Under the pieces are notes generated by a model. That model had not been told where the DNA came from. It made no database searches and saw only the letters and a list, made by a program, of their open reading frames with translations. From the NCBI RefSeq assembly GCF_041381155.1, contig NC_091137.1, forward strand, positions 16,611,765-16,675,764: a DNA stretch of 64,000 nucleotides. The letters are read 5' to 3'. Numbering within the stretch: the first letter of the stretch is position 1; each line of letters begins with the position of its first letter. The translations under genes and the position numbers were made by a program. This document shows, piece after piece, positions 1-11,763 of this stretch. Origin of the DNA: Argopecten irradians. Taxonomy: Eukaryota > Mollusca > Bivalvia > Pectinida > Pectinidae.

Positions 1-1013
1 TCAAATAAAGATAATTCTTAAAAGTTCACATTAAAATCTTAATTGTCAAAAAAAAAGTTTAATTCAGATTCTAGCAATGATGAAAACTCAGAACATATTA
101 AGGAAGGAAGTATGTATGTATCCAATGTGAATGTTGAGTATTAATCAACTTGAAAATCATTTCACTATACCAATGGCTATAGGAATTTCTATTAGCTTTA
201 GGAACTTGCTGAGCCTATTTGTACCTAACTGGTTCAAGTTGTATTCTGTGAGAAAATTAAATCCAAAATTAGCCTTACCTGGTATTGAATTAAACCCATA
301 TAAATCCAATCTTTAAATTTGTTTGTATAATCGAGGACCAACTGTTGAATAATCACACTTTTCTTCAGCCCCTATACACACAAAACACTGAATAATCACA
401 CCTAATATTACACCGAATCCTGCCATATTTCACGGAGATTTCTGCTCTTGTGCAGTTAACCTGTATAATTTTGGGATAATATTCCTTAACACTGTCAATG
501 TTACTGTGGCACTTGTACGCGGTTTTAAAATCCACACATGAAATTGACTTAAGTCATAGTCCGCTATGTTCCAATTTTGTATATAATACCTGCACACGTA
601 GATCTAACCAACAACATTTCAAAAAGTATTGTTAGCTTTCGAACCAAATACAAATGGAGTTTTCATGTACCAGTCTTTCAACATTTACTATTTCTGATAA
701 AAAATAACAATATATCAATATCAGTGGCATTTCTATTATCTTTAATACGAAAAAAATTATTTTGATATTTGAGAAGGAAATTCTTTGGAGGTTAGATGTT
801 TAGGGTATAAAGCTGATGGTTGGCACCAAGATAGGCCTGGTATTAAATACATAACCTGCTTTCTTACCTTGGTTCTGTATTGAAGGTGTACCTCAGGCTA
901 CCCACACAGTCGGCCTAAATAAGGCTAGTAGAACAAACAAATACACATCCTGCACTGACAGAATATATATTTATGGTCACCTTGTTGGAGTTTTATAAAC
1001 AAATATCGCCTGA
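1..1013. other. AT-rich non-coding DNA
   Basis: Short frames here (131-316, 577-765) have AT-driven composition with no domain, splice or start support. I see no gene. Confidence 0.55.
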
Positions 1014-1017
1014 AGAT

Positions 1018-1690
1018 AACATTCAAAGTCATCCTTTGGGGAAGAAGATTTCTACAAAGTCATCCATTTGGACTAGAAGATTTTTACAGTCATCAATTTT
1101 GACTAGCAGATTTTTGCAGTCATCCATTTAGACTACAATATTTTTACTAAGTCATCCATTTGGGCTAGAAGATTTTTACAAAGTCATCCATCTGGACTAG
1201 AAGATTTTTACAAAGTCATCCATTTGGGCTAGAAGATTTTTACAAAGTCATCCATTTGGACTAGAAATTTTTACAAAGTCATCCATTTGGGCCAGAAGAT
1301 TTTTACAAAGTCATCCATTTGGGCTAGAAGATTTTTACAAAGTCATCCATCTGGACTAGAAGATTTTTACAAAGTCATCCATTTGGGCTAGAAGATTTTT
1401 ACAAAGTCATCCATTTGGACTAGAAATTTTTACAAAGCCATCCATTTGGGCTAGAAGATTATTAAAAAGTCATCCATTTGGGCTAAAAGATTTTTACAAA
1501 GTCATCCATTTGGACTAGAAGACTTTTACAAAGTCATCCATTTGGGCCAGAAGATTTTTACAAAGTCATCCATTTGGGCTAGAAGATTTTTACAAAGTCA
1601 TCCATTTGGACTAGAAGACTTTTAAAAGTCATCCATTTGGGCCAGAAGATTTTTACAAAGTCATCAATTTCGGCAAGACAATTTTTACAG
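1018..1690 (+). repeat. 32 bp minisatellite, about 21 copies
   Basis: Unit core CAAAGTCATCCATTTGGGCT followed by AGAAGATTTTTA. Copies alternate between GGGCTAG and GGACTAG variants, and some are one base or a few bases short. It forms the first block of the composite repeat that runs to about 4220. Confidence 0.92.
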
Positions 1691-2500
1691 CCAGTTTTAG
1701 CCTATTTGTCCCCTTTGGCCCCAACCCTCTGCCCCATGGGGTTGACCAAGACCAATATAGATATAATATTAAAATGTTATCTCAGGTTAATAATTCTGAA
1801 CAAGTTTGACTCAATTCCTATGAAATTTGAGCAAAAAATGCTCATAAATGTGTTTTCCCTATACATGTATAAACTATAGTAAACTTGACCCCCTTCCCAG
1901 GGGGAAATGTGAGACCCCAGGGTCATATAATTCACAATTTTTGTAAAAGACCTCAAGACCTTTCCATCTATGAAGAGTATGTGATTCTACCATTTCCAGA
2001 ATTTCAGAAGCAGATTTTTGAAGTTATAGTCTATTTGACCTCTTTTGACCCAGCCCCTAAGGCCCCTGGGGGTCAGTCACGGATAATTGGTAATAGGATT
2101 CAATGACCATCTCATACTGATAATTCTGACAATTTTGACTTATTTCCTATTTCAAATGATCAAATAATATTCAAAAATGTGTTTTCCCTATATAAACTAT
2201 AGTAAACTTAACCCCCTCCCAAGGGGGAAACCTGAGACCCCAGGGTCATATAATTCACAATTTTTGTAAAGGACCTTAGGACCTTTCTATCTATGAAGAG
2301 TATTTAATTCAATCACATCTTAGAGTGGAGAAGAAGATTTTTGAAATTTTAGTCAATTTTACCCCTTTTGGCCCCTCCCATAGCTCTCTGGGGGTGGGGG
2401 GGGACCATATAATTCATAATTTTGATTGGCCTTATGCCTTAGAAGGTTTGTGCAAAATTTCATTGAAATTGCTTCAGCAGTTTTGGAGAAGAAGTCGAAA
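1690..2500 (+). repeat. Two ~345 bp tandem units of the composite repeat
   Basis: The block from about 1695 recurs from about 2038. Both copies share the landmarks TTTTCCCTATA, AAACTATAGTAAACTT, CCCAGGGTCATATAATTCAC and CTATGAAGAGTAT in the same order. The second copy runs into GGAGAAGAAG..., where the next array begins. Non-coding. Confidence 0.85.
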
Positions 2501-4135
2501 ATGTAAATTGTTTACGGACATACGACTCACGACGGACGACAAAGATTTTAGTCTATTTCACCCCTGTGACCTTGAGCAAAGGTCAAGGTCATTCATTTGA
2601 ACAAACTTGGTAGCCCTTCACCCCAGCATGCTGCAGGCCCAATATGAGTACCCTGGGCCTTTTGGTTCGTGAGAAGAAGTCATTTAAAGATTTTAGCATT
2701 TTGGACACCTGTGACATTGAATGAAGGTCAAGGGTCTTCATTTTAACAAACTTAATAACCCTTCATCCAAGCATGCCCCAGGCCAAATATCAGTACCCTG
2801 GGCCTTTTGGTTATGCAGAAGAAGTCATTTAAAGATTTTAGCCTTTTTGAAACTTGTGACATTGAATGAAGGTCAAGGTCCTTCATTTTAACAAACTTAA
2901 GAAATCTTTATCCCAGCATGCCCCAGGCCAAATATCAGTACCCTGGGCCTTTTGGTTATGGAGAAGAAGTCATTTAAAAGTTTTAGCCTTTTTGACCCAT
3001 GTGACCTTGAATGAAGGTCAAGGTCCTTCATTTTGACAAACTTGGTAATCCTTCATATCAGCATGCCACAGACCCAATATCAGGTCTCTAGGCCTTTCAG
3101 TTATTCACAAGAAATCTTTTAAAGATATTATTCTTTTTACCCCTGTGACCTTGAATGAAGGTCATGGTTACTCATTTGAACAAACTTGATATCCCTTTAC
3201 CCCAGCATGCCACAGGCCCAATATCATGTCTCTAGACCTCTTAGTTATTCCAAGATGTTGTTTAAAGATTTAAGCCTATTTGACTCCTGTGACTTTGATT
3301 GAAGATAAAGGTCCTTCATTTGAACAAACTTGGTAGCCCTTTATCCATGCACGTCACAGGCCCAAAATCAGGTCCCTAGGGGTAGGCCTTTCAGTCATTC
3401 ATCAGAAGTTGTTTAAAGATTTTAGCTTATTTGACCCCTATAACCTTGAAACAAGGTCAAGGTCTTTCATTTGAACATACTTGGTAGCCCTTCATCCCAG
3501 CATGCTGCAGTCCCAATATGAGTTCTCTTGGCCTTTTGGTTCTTGAGAAGAAGTCATTTAAAGATTTTCGCCTACTTGAGGCCTGTGACCTTGAATAAAT
3601 ATCAAGTTCATTTATTTGAACAAATTTATTAGCCCTTCATCCCAGCATGTCACAGGCTCATGATTATTCACAAGACGTTGTTTAAAGATAATAGTCTATT
3701 TGAGCTCTGTGACCTAAATGAAGGTCAAAGTAATTCATTTGAACAAACTTGGTAGCTCTTCATCCCAGCATGCCACAGGCCCAATATCAGGTCTCAAGGC
3801 CTCCTAGTTATTCACAAGAAGTCATTTAAAATTTTAATTAGTCTATTTGACCCCTGACACCTTAAATGAAGGTAAAGGTCATTCATTTGAACAAACATGG
3901 TAGCCCTTCATCACAGCATGCTACCGGCCCAATATGAGTACCCTTGGCCTTTTGGTTCTTGAGAAGAAGTTTTTACAATATTTTTTCCTATTTGACCCCT
4001 GTGACCTTGAATGAAGGTAAAGGTCATTCATTTGAACAAACTTGGTAGCCCTTCATGCCAGCATAATACAGGCCCAATATGAGTACCTAGGCCTTTAGGT
4101 TATTGAAAAGAAGTCGTTTGAATGAAAGTTTATGC
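2500..4135 (+). repeat. ~143 bp tandem array, about 11 units
   Basis: Each unit has TGTGACCTTGAATGAAGGTC, a CATTTGAACAAACTTGGTAG segment, CCAGCATGCCACAGGCCCAA and GAGAAGAAGTCATTTAAAG. Units start near 2571, 2711, 2846, 3002, 3146, 3290, 3440, 3588, 3708, 3855 and 4003. Divergence between units is moderate, so the array is old. Reverse-oriented relatives occur at 8700-8895. Confidence 0.9.
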
Positions 4136-4225
4136 ACGGATGAAGGCAAATGGTGGAGGGTGCACAACAATGGACAATGCATGATGACAATAGGTCATCC
4201 TGACGGGTCAGATGACCTAATAACC
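4135..4225 (+). mobile_element. 3' terminal region of the composite repeat, with hairpin
   Basis: After the last 143 bp unit come GAAAGTTTATGCACGGATGA and a stem-loop at 4192-4218 (AGGTCAT..CTGAC-GG-GTCAG-ATGACCT, one bulged C), then CTAATAAC. A subterminal 3' hairpin after tandem arrays resembles Helitron/Helentron-type non-autonomous elements, but the exact ends are not proven. Class assignment is inference. Confidence 0.45.
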
Positions 4226-7200
4226 TAACAAGCAGTAAGTTCCAGCTGCAAATTGAATTGACTGGAAAATGGAATTCCTGGTTTGTGATAATTTGTGCCT
4301 AAAATATACATCAAACTGGTACCAATGTACTTGTTAATGGACGGAGACATGGATTTAACAATTACTTATATTATATTGTTGTTATGGTGGATTTCAGACT
4401 TATGTGTATATAGTGCAATGTAACCCATAATTAAGCGTAAGACTTTACTATTTCTGATATACTTAATCCTTTGGTTGACCTCTTGTCAAATGTTTAATAT
4501 GCATGAGACAAGTGTTGAAACCAATCAATAAGTGATTGTGACGCCTGATTGATCAGAGTTTGGGTTGGACTATTAAATGATAGCTCTGTCCAGTTTATTC
4601 CCTCCTATAAAACCAAGGTGAACATAAGACTCAAGAACCAATTTATTCAGACAAAAAATTAGTATTTTCTATCGTCCTGTTTTAAAATTCAGAATAAATC
4701 TGTTATTCCTGCATTTAAATCTATATGTGTGAGATAGGTTATTTGATTGACTTTTGATGAGTGATCAAATATCAAGAGATTTAAACAAGATATTTTCATC
4801 TGTGGTAAAGATTTCAAAACACAAATACGTATATATTAGTGAGTAGGGCACTGTAATTATCTACTCCATGTATTGGACAATATTAATCCTATGGAATGTT
4901 CTGCAGTTATTCCCCTTCCTGAGTATGGCGGAATGCCAGTCACGTTTATATAGGGGCAATACACGGGGAACTCTCAGCTAATTGATATTAATATGATTCG
5001 AACATTGATCGGTATGTTGTTTTATGCTCGACAAAAAATCAATTCAGAATAATTGCTGGAACCTCTTTACTAGACTGTTATTATAATGTCAATAGTACAC
5101 ATATCAAACACAAATTCTGTTACTAGACTTGAAAGTGCCCTTTTGAATTTGTTATTAAACCTTGACAATAATTGTATATGATTTAAATACCTAGGGAGTA
5201 TGTTTAAAAGAATTTGTTAATTTATTTATATGTAATTTGCTTTTCTATCTTTGAACAACCAAACAAATTGTAATTACCACTGTAAACTTACAAACAGAAA
5301 GATTAAAAAAAATAATTATACACTCCCCAAAAGCAATAATTAAATCTGTCTTATGAATCCAATATGGGAACTTATATAGTTCCCAATCTTTATTGATAAG
5401 CTGTTTCATTTGATAGTCTTAAATGGAAATAAAAACAAATAAATTCTACCTGAATCCCACCTAATGGTAGAGACAAGGAGCCAGTTTTAGTATAGTGTTG
5501 TAGCTTTACGTTCAGACCGAAAGATTTTAAAAAGAAAGTTGTATAAGAATAATTCTTATCAGCATCCTTTTATATTATTTACAAAGTCCGACTTGCTAAC
5601 TTAATGTTAGTCAGACCACATACAAACTTAAACACTGAGTGACTAGTGAAAAACTCAGTTGTCGCTTACAGAAATAATTCATGTCAAACTACTGTACATC
5701 AACAAGGCCAGTCGCCAATAGTTTAATATGTTCGCTATATGATATACATGACATTTCTTAGATATTTTATATGCATGATACTATTGCCCTTATTGGTAAT
5801 ACATGTAGGTAAAATGATTGAATCAGAATTAATGAATTTGCTTTTGTGGTTTATAAGTTTAAGTAAAGGAACTTTTCAATATAATTATTATCTTTATGCA
5901 AATCAAGTTCATATACTTTCTGGAAATTTCATGTTGACATGTCTTTTTACCAATATATGTGTTACTATCATTTATTCCATTACCACTTATGTAACGAGAA
6001 AACCCAATGGCATATTAATCACTATTAAGTGCAGATTTTCAAAACTCAATCAATAGATATACATTTATTAGTACCGGGCAGATACATGGATGTTTATGTA
6101 TATATATAGATATGTAATCATGAAAGCTGAATACTGCATTATAATGGTACACTCCTCAAAAAGCAAGCATTAAACATGTGTAGGCGATAAATTTGTGAGA
6201 ACAAATGACAGATAACTCTGCATGTACCTGTATATATATAATATACCTTCTGATTCTTCATCCATTATAATTTTTTCCTTAAATATTTGGTATGCAAAAA
6301 TTATAACAACAGTATCAAATATTAGAGTAGTTTTCTCTGTGTTATTCATATGATAATGATGCCATTCTATAATTATCATAATTAATAATCAATATTTCAG
6401 CAGCTATTTTTAGTTTTGATAGCTTCACAGTATACATAAAACTTAAAATGCAGAGTTTAATTTATAATTAAATGATATGCAAGCCATAAGTCTCCAAAGT
6501 ATAATATTTGTGTATACAAATGTTACCTTATTTTCCTGTAAAGTTCAATTTATCAATAGTATGTAATACAAGACAAAATATTTCTGTGGAAATTCATGAA
6601 AAAAACTCACCAAGCCAGTGGTTCTGTGAGACTTGAAAGATTGGATAGACCAAAAGGTGGCACTATGTTGTCATTGACAACAAGGTATAACTACATCCTC
6701 ACTCTAACCATGAGAAAATAACGAGACCTGCCTAGGATTACGATCTTTATTTTATTGGAATAGTTTCTCCTGGGATCTTCCTACTTATGTTGTAAGTAAA
6801 GTAGATGTGAACGGCTGACTGAGGATCTAAATATCAGGAGGTAATAGACATCACCAGTCGTAGTCATTCACCATTCTTTTCTACGCGGACCATCAGTCTA
6901 GGTAACTATACAGTTACACTTCGGCAGCAAACTTCAAACTTAGTGACAAATATAAGATGGCGCTACTATCACTCCTGTTGTCAACGGTCCTTTTAGATGA
7001 TTAATGATGATTTTGTTTTGCGTACCACAGCAAAAGGTCATTCAAGGACATGCTAGGTATTGAAAGCTTGAATTCATTTGCCATCATAAATTATTCATAA
7101 TCGATGAAATTGTATCCATTATTTTTTTCAATATATGCAGAATATCAACACGTATACATAGCTTTGATAGGAAATACCGGTACTTGATTTTTTATATTTG

Positions 7201-8695
7201 AAACGTATCTTTCATATGTGGGTGCCATCATCTTGGAAATATTTTAACAAATTTTGATCACCATATGGCGATGAAAACCTTGTTTTTAAGTGACAAGTGA
7301 CCTTGATGTGTGACATATATACAGTACAGTGTCAAATGTGAATTTTTGCAAGGTATTCCAGCATCTAAATCATAAATGGTTTCAATTTTTAAACTGAAAT
7401 CCATATATCTGTCTGTATGTAATACTTAGCAATGTAAAGGTTTGCAACCCAAAATCACAAGAATGCAAATTATTGTAATTTATAATCTTAATAATCTTAT
7501 AAGTTTGATATTGTCTGAAATGTGCATTTAATATGTCATTCTTAACAGACGGTAAATAGTATTTCTTCAATATCAAAACAGGAGCAGAAGAATAAGTATT
7601 TTTCTTTAGTTACAAATATTACTTTCTTTATACCATCACCACCGTTGAAAATTTTGAGCTTCTTATTTTAATTTAAGATGAAAACATTAAAAAATAATTA
7701 TTTAATTTGCATGCCCCCAAAAAAATCCATGGCAATATGTCCTTTATGGAATAAAATACTGACTGCACATGCACCAAGACTCCAAGAGTAAAATAAATTA
7801 TAAATTATATCACATGTTTGTGTTAATTAGACTCATATGTACACGATTAAACATCAATTATAGTTCATATAATGAGTATCATTTATTCTTTGTTGGCGGT
7901 GGAACATTTTTAATTATAGCTACAACAGCTGGTACATCAGAAAGGACCATCCAGCTCATAACCGTCACAGTATCTTGTTAGGTTCAAGTGCCATGAACCC
8001 TTCAATATTTCAAGATATCTTCAAACAATATGCATGGTACAAGAATTGAGTATGTAATCAATCTCAAGAGAATGTTACAAATGAGAAAATAAGGATTTTC
8101 TTCATGATTATGGCACATGGTTTTCTTTGTGAAATACAGTATAAATCACATCATTACATAATCAAAAGTGTATATATCATTCCTGCAGTTAATGCATTGT
8201 AACCAGAAATTTATATTTTTCCCACCTGGCCTCCATAATCATGCACTAATAATGCTAAAGGGAGATAACTGCAATCATGCACATTCACAAACATTAAACT
8301 CGTTACTGGTTTTTATTAGGGCTTTTCACTTATGGGTGAAAAGACCTATTGTTTTATTCTGTTTTTTATTATTCTTCTGCACCGAAAGTTGTATACAAAT
8401 GATATCCGAAATGGTAAGAGATATGCCAATGAACATGTCACCATATTGTAGGGCATGATTTGAAGGTGTGACTGCAGCATTTTTATGTTGGTCAAAAATC
8501 AAATATGACCTCACTTCCGGTTTTAAAGTAAAACTCATGTTAATATCTGATAAACAGCTTGACAATTTTTTTTCTGTTTTGGATATGTTATATGAAATCA
8601 AAAATTGAGTATATAACTAAAGAACACTTTTCTGTAAAACGCCAACTTACGGTTGGAAATAAGTGTCAAAGTTCCAAGTGCAATTTTTCGAAAAA
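4226..8695. other. AT-rich non-coding DNA
   Basis: No frame here has splice, domain or codon support. The hydrophobic frame at 5739-6056 has the composition of AT-rich random sequence. A short palindrome (GGCTTTTCACTTATGGGTGAAAAG, about 8320-8343) and a downstream ATTATTCTTCTG tract look repeat-derived, but I cannot bound an element. Confidence 0.5.
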
Positions 8696-8699
8696 TAAT

Positions 8700-8895
8700 A
8701 AAATAATCTTCTTCTCAAGTTCTAGAAGGCCCAAAGACCAAATATTAGGTCTGTAGCATGCTGATATAAATGGCTACCTAGTTTGTTAATATGAATGACC
8801 TTGACCTATATTCAAAGTCACATATGGGCCAAAAATTATAAAATCTTCAAATGACTAATTGTGAAGTTCTAGAAGGCCTTATATTAGGTCTTTAT
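8700..8895 (-). repeat. Inverted fragment of the 143 bp repeat family
   Basis: On the minus strand it carries the same landmarks as 2500-4135 (AGGTCAAGGTCATTCATATT, TTGGTCTTTGGGCCTTCTAG, GAGAAGAAG). One full unit and part of a second are present, diverged. It shows the family is dispersed and not a single local satellite. Confidence 0.75.
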
Positions 8896-10620
8896 CTCAT
8901 CTCGGACAATACGATTGGCGGAGAGCCATCACATGGTGACCCCATAACACTTTATAGGGGTCAGTCAATTTTATGATGTTGCAAAATGGCGGCTCTCGCA
9001 CATCTTATTTTTGTATAATTTTGAAATATATTCAATTTCCATTTTCCCCACATAATGAAACATACTAAATCTCCGAAATTCTGGACAGTGATCAGTAGAC
9101 ACCTTAGAGTATGTCATATTTGACTCTTGGGTTTTAAGCACATGTCTATTTGTCATATGTTTTGACTCTTCAGTTTATGAATTCCTATAAAAAAACGGAC
9201 AGATATTCATAATTACTTAAACAATTATTTAGTGATAATTATAGGGGTTCCAGGGACTCATACAGTGTGTAGTGAGAATTTCCAAATGAAAAATAATTCT
9301 ACATAGTAGTAAAATAGAATTATTGTTTGCTAGTTTGATATGAACTAAAAACAAAATTATTTCAGATTGAAATCATTGTGTGGAAAAAATTAAATCTGTA
9401 GTATCCTTTATAAAAAATGAATTGAACCTCCCTTGATTTTTATAGTGTCAGACTAGTACTCCCAAACTTTGGACATTGGAGTTCCTTTGACCATTAAATT
9501 CATAATTGGATGGAAAATCCAGAACACATATACGGACATACGGTGGTACATTATTTTAGGCCAGGTGTTTATTTTTTTTTTTTTTTAAATATAGTTTTTA
9601 TAATACAACAGAACATCATTTATTTATACATATTCTGGTTTGAGTAGAACAAAACGTCGACCCAGCATCTAGCAAACAAGCGAGACATATCATAATTATA
9701 CCAGGTATCAATTCCTTCAGGGCAAAAAGCCTTCAGTGTCGACCGTTTCTGGTTCCGGACCGGAATACTTACTAAATTTAATTACTACTTGCGAACATGT
9801 TTATCAGTTTGATCCATTTTTTTAACAAATCGTTAAATGGGATGCCTTTTGTAGTTACATAAATTATGTTGTTTTTCGTTCTAAAAACATCAATTACACA
9901 ACCAACGCCAAATAGATGTGTTTTCAGTGTTTTCTTTCATATCAGCCAATCTGCCTTCTTCCGCCGTAACCAATGTAAATGATCGGGTACCTGCTCAAAT
10001 TGTTTATGCCGATTTACATCGTCCCAGCCCCCGACATACACCGTCTTTGAATAACCTAGACACAAATGAAGTACAAATTGACACAGACATCATAAATTAA
10101 CTTACCCTGTCGCCCATTATCCCTCGTGCTTCAGAAATTGACGTAAATATTCCTGTTACCAATCCATGCCGCCATATTGGATTATTTGTTTAGAGGCCCA
10201 AAAAGGGAAATCGACCAAGCATAACTTTTCCTTGTTTATTTTAGCAAATAGTCAAACCTACCATCCGATTCCATGCATTATAAATACATTTTGATGTACA
10301 TTCTTTTATTCTCCTTAAACTTTCTATTAATCTTAACTAATTGTGCTTTTAAACCGGGTTGTTGCATGAATTTGTCTTTATTTTTGAATGGTAAAAATTC
10401 GGACTTGAGCAAAACTATGTGTTTGTGCTGTAACGTTAGTTTTGCTCAAGCCCGCTCACATTTTTTTTGTAGCATAAGTTTTTTGGACCAACATCAATCA
10501 AAAATCTATTTTTGTAATGATATCAAAAATTTGAGCAACAGTATTCAGGTCCAATAATATATTCACTTCATAGAGTCATGATAATCTAGTTTAGTTTACG
10601 AATTTCATGTACATTTGTAT
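8896..10620. other. AT-rich non-coding DNA
   Basis: Contains a T15-18 tract near 9571-9587 and a small interrupted palindrome TGACCCC...GGGGTCA (8938-8963). The short frames at 9918-10100 and 10273-10557 have no support as genes. Confidence 0.5.
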
Positions 10621-10624
10621 ATTA

Positions 10625-10863
10625 TAAGGCAAAACAAAAAAATATATGTCTGTTCAGGGTTACCCGACCGACCCTAATTTTTTATCCCCACTTTCTACGA
10701 AAAAGAAGAAGAAAAAAAAAATAAAGTCGGGATTTCGATCTCAGACTCCGGTTCCGGCCATTGGGCTAGAGTAACAGACATAAAAAAAAAAAAATGCCGA
10801 CCTACCGACCCTATTTTTTATGCGCCAATGTTACCCTAAACAGACATATGTTTTTTTGGCCTA
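10625..10863. mobile_element. MITE with ~25 bp terminal inverted repeats
   Basis: The left end (AAATATATGTCTGTTCAGGG) and right end (CCCTAAACAGACATATGTTT) are inverted copies with a few mismatches. Inner arms GACCGACCCTAATTTTTTAT and the matching right-hand ACCGACCCTATTTTTTATGC run in the same direction. About 239 bp with no coding capacity. Superfamily unknown. Confidence 0.7.
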
Positions 10864-10927
10864 ATGTGTTGTGCTATTTTATAAAAATATACAAATGTAG
10901 AAAATAGAGAAATTAGATATAATCTAT

Positions 10928-10995
10928 TTTTGTAAATCTACATTAATAATGTACTAGATTTTTACCTAGTACATTATTAATGCAGATTTACAAAA
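10928..10995. repeat. Near-perfect hairpin, 30 bp stem and 8 nt loop
   Basis: Arms at 10928-10957 and 10966-10995 pair along 30 positions with a single mismatch; the loop is ATTTTTAC. It may be a small fold-back element, a microRNA-like precursor, or both. It sits between a MITE and a SINE. Confidence 0.8.
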
Positions 10996-11021
10996 TATAA
11001 GTAATATTTTAACTATATTTT

Positions 11022-11231
11022 CCGCGGTGGCCGAGTGGATAAGATGTCCCGACATATTACCACAAGCCCTCCACCTCTGGGAAGCTGGTTCGAATCCCAT
11101 GTGGGGCAGTTGCCAGGTACTGACCGCTGGTCGGTGGTTTTTCTCCGGGTACTCCGGCTTTCCTCCACCAACAAACCTGGCACGTCCTTACATGACCCTG
11201 GCTGTTAATAGGACGTAAAAATAAACAAACC
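11022..11231 (+). mobile_element. tRNA-derived SINE, well preserved
   Basis: The head is tRNA-like: box A TGGCCGAGTGG (11028-11038) and box B GGTTCGAATCC (11087-11097), with a long variable arm of Ser/Leu type. A central block follows (GCCAGGTACTGACCGCTGGT, then CTCCGGGTACTCCGGCTTTC) that I associate with bivalve SINEs, and the tail is TTAATAGGACGTAAAAATAA. Intact Pol III boxes suggest a fairly young copy. Copies on the other strand lie at 38455-38680 and 13735-13840. Confidence 0.88.
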
Positions 11232-11299
11232 AAATATTTTCCACAGATGAATGTTAGTGGTGTGTTACACAAATGCCATATAGTTTCACTAAGATTGCT

Positions 11300-11690
11300 G
11301 ATAGACGATATTTAACTTGGGGAATTCTATCGTGGCGGCTGTCGACCGTCTCCGAAACGACAATAAACAACAGTAAAATAAAAAGAACAAAAAGTGAAGA
11401 AACAACAGAAGACCTGAGAAAAGCAAAAGCATCAAGTAAAAATATAACAACAACAATCGCATCAACTGGAAAACAGAAATAAGAAGCATTGAAACAGCAA
11501 CAGTAAAAATCGTAAAAAAACAACAATAAAAAACCTTTCCTTTCCATAAGTGCATGAATACCATTGCCGGAAATGAAACAACAAACTGTAAAAGTAAAAA
11601 TCGAACAAAAGCAGCAGATGTACAGCAAATAACAACGAAACAACATTTAAGTATATATATAAGCAGCAATGCAGCAACAGAACAACAACA
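11300..11690. repeat. A/C-rich low-complexity tract
   Basis: Long runs of AACAA, ACAGA and AAAAG on the plus strand. They open long but meaningless frames on the minus strand (poly-Leu/Phe/Val), which I do not accept as genes. Confidence 0.7.
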
Positions 11691-11763
11691 ATCAGCAAGC
11701 ACCAAAAGTATCAACACACTACAGTGAATACCAACAAGCACCAAAAGTATCAACACACTACAG
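11690..11763 (+). repeat. 39 bp minisatellite, left part
   Basis: Two units of AGCACCAAAAGTATCAACAC then ACTACAGCGAATACCAACA. The array is interrupted at 11763 by an inserted element and resumes at 12845. Confidence 0.88.

Noticed and set aside
1018-1690. CRISPR-like array
   Set aside because: The 32 bp units abut each other with no unique spacers, in a eukaryotic context; it is a plain minisatellite.
5739-6056. 105-codon hydrophobic frame
   Set aside because: Composition of AT-rich random DNA, no neighbours or motifs.
8938-8963. TGACCCC/GGGGTCA interrupted palindrome as a hormone response element
   Set aside because: Single 7 bp arms with a 12 bp gap are expected by chance at this scale.
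11022-11100. Possible functional tRNA gene
   Set aside because: Boxes A and B are good but the anticodon arm does not fold as a tRNA and the sequence continues into a SINE body.
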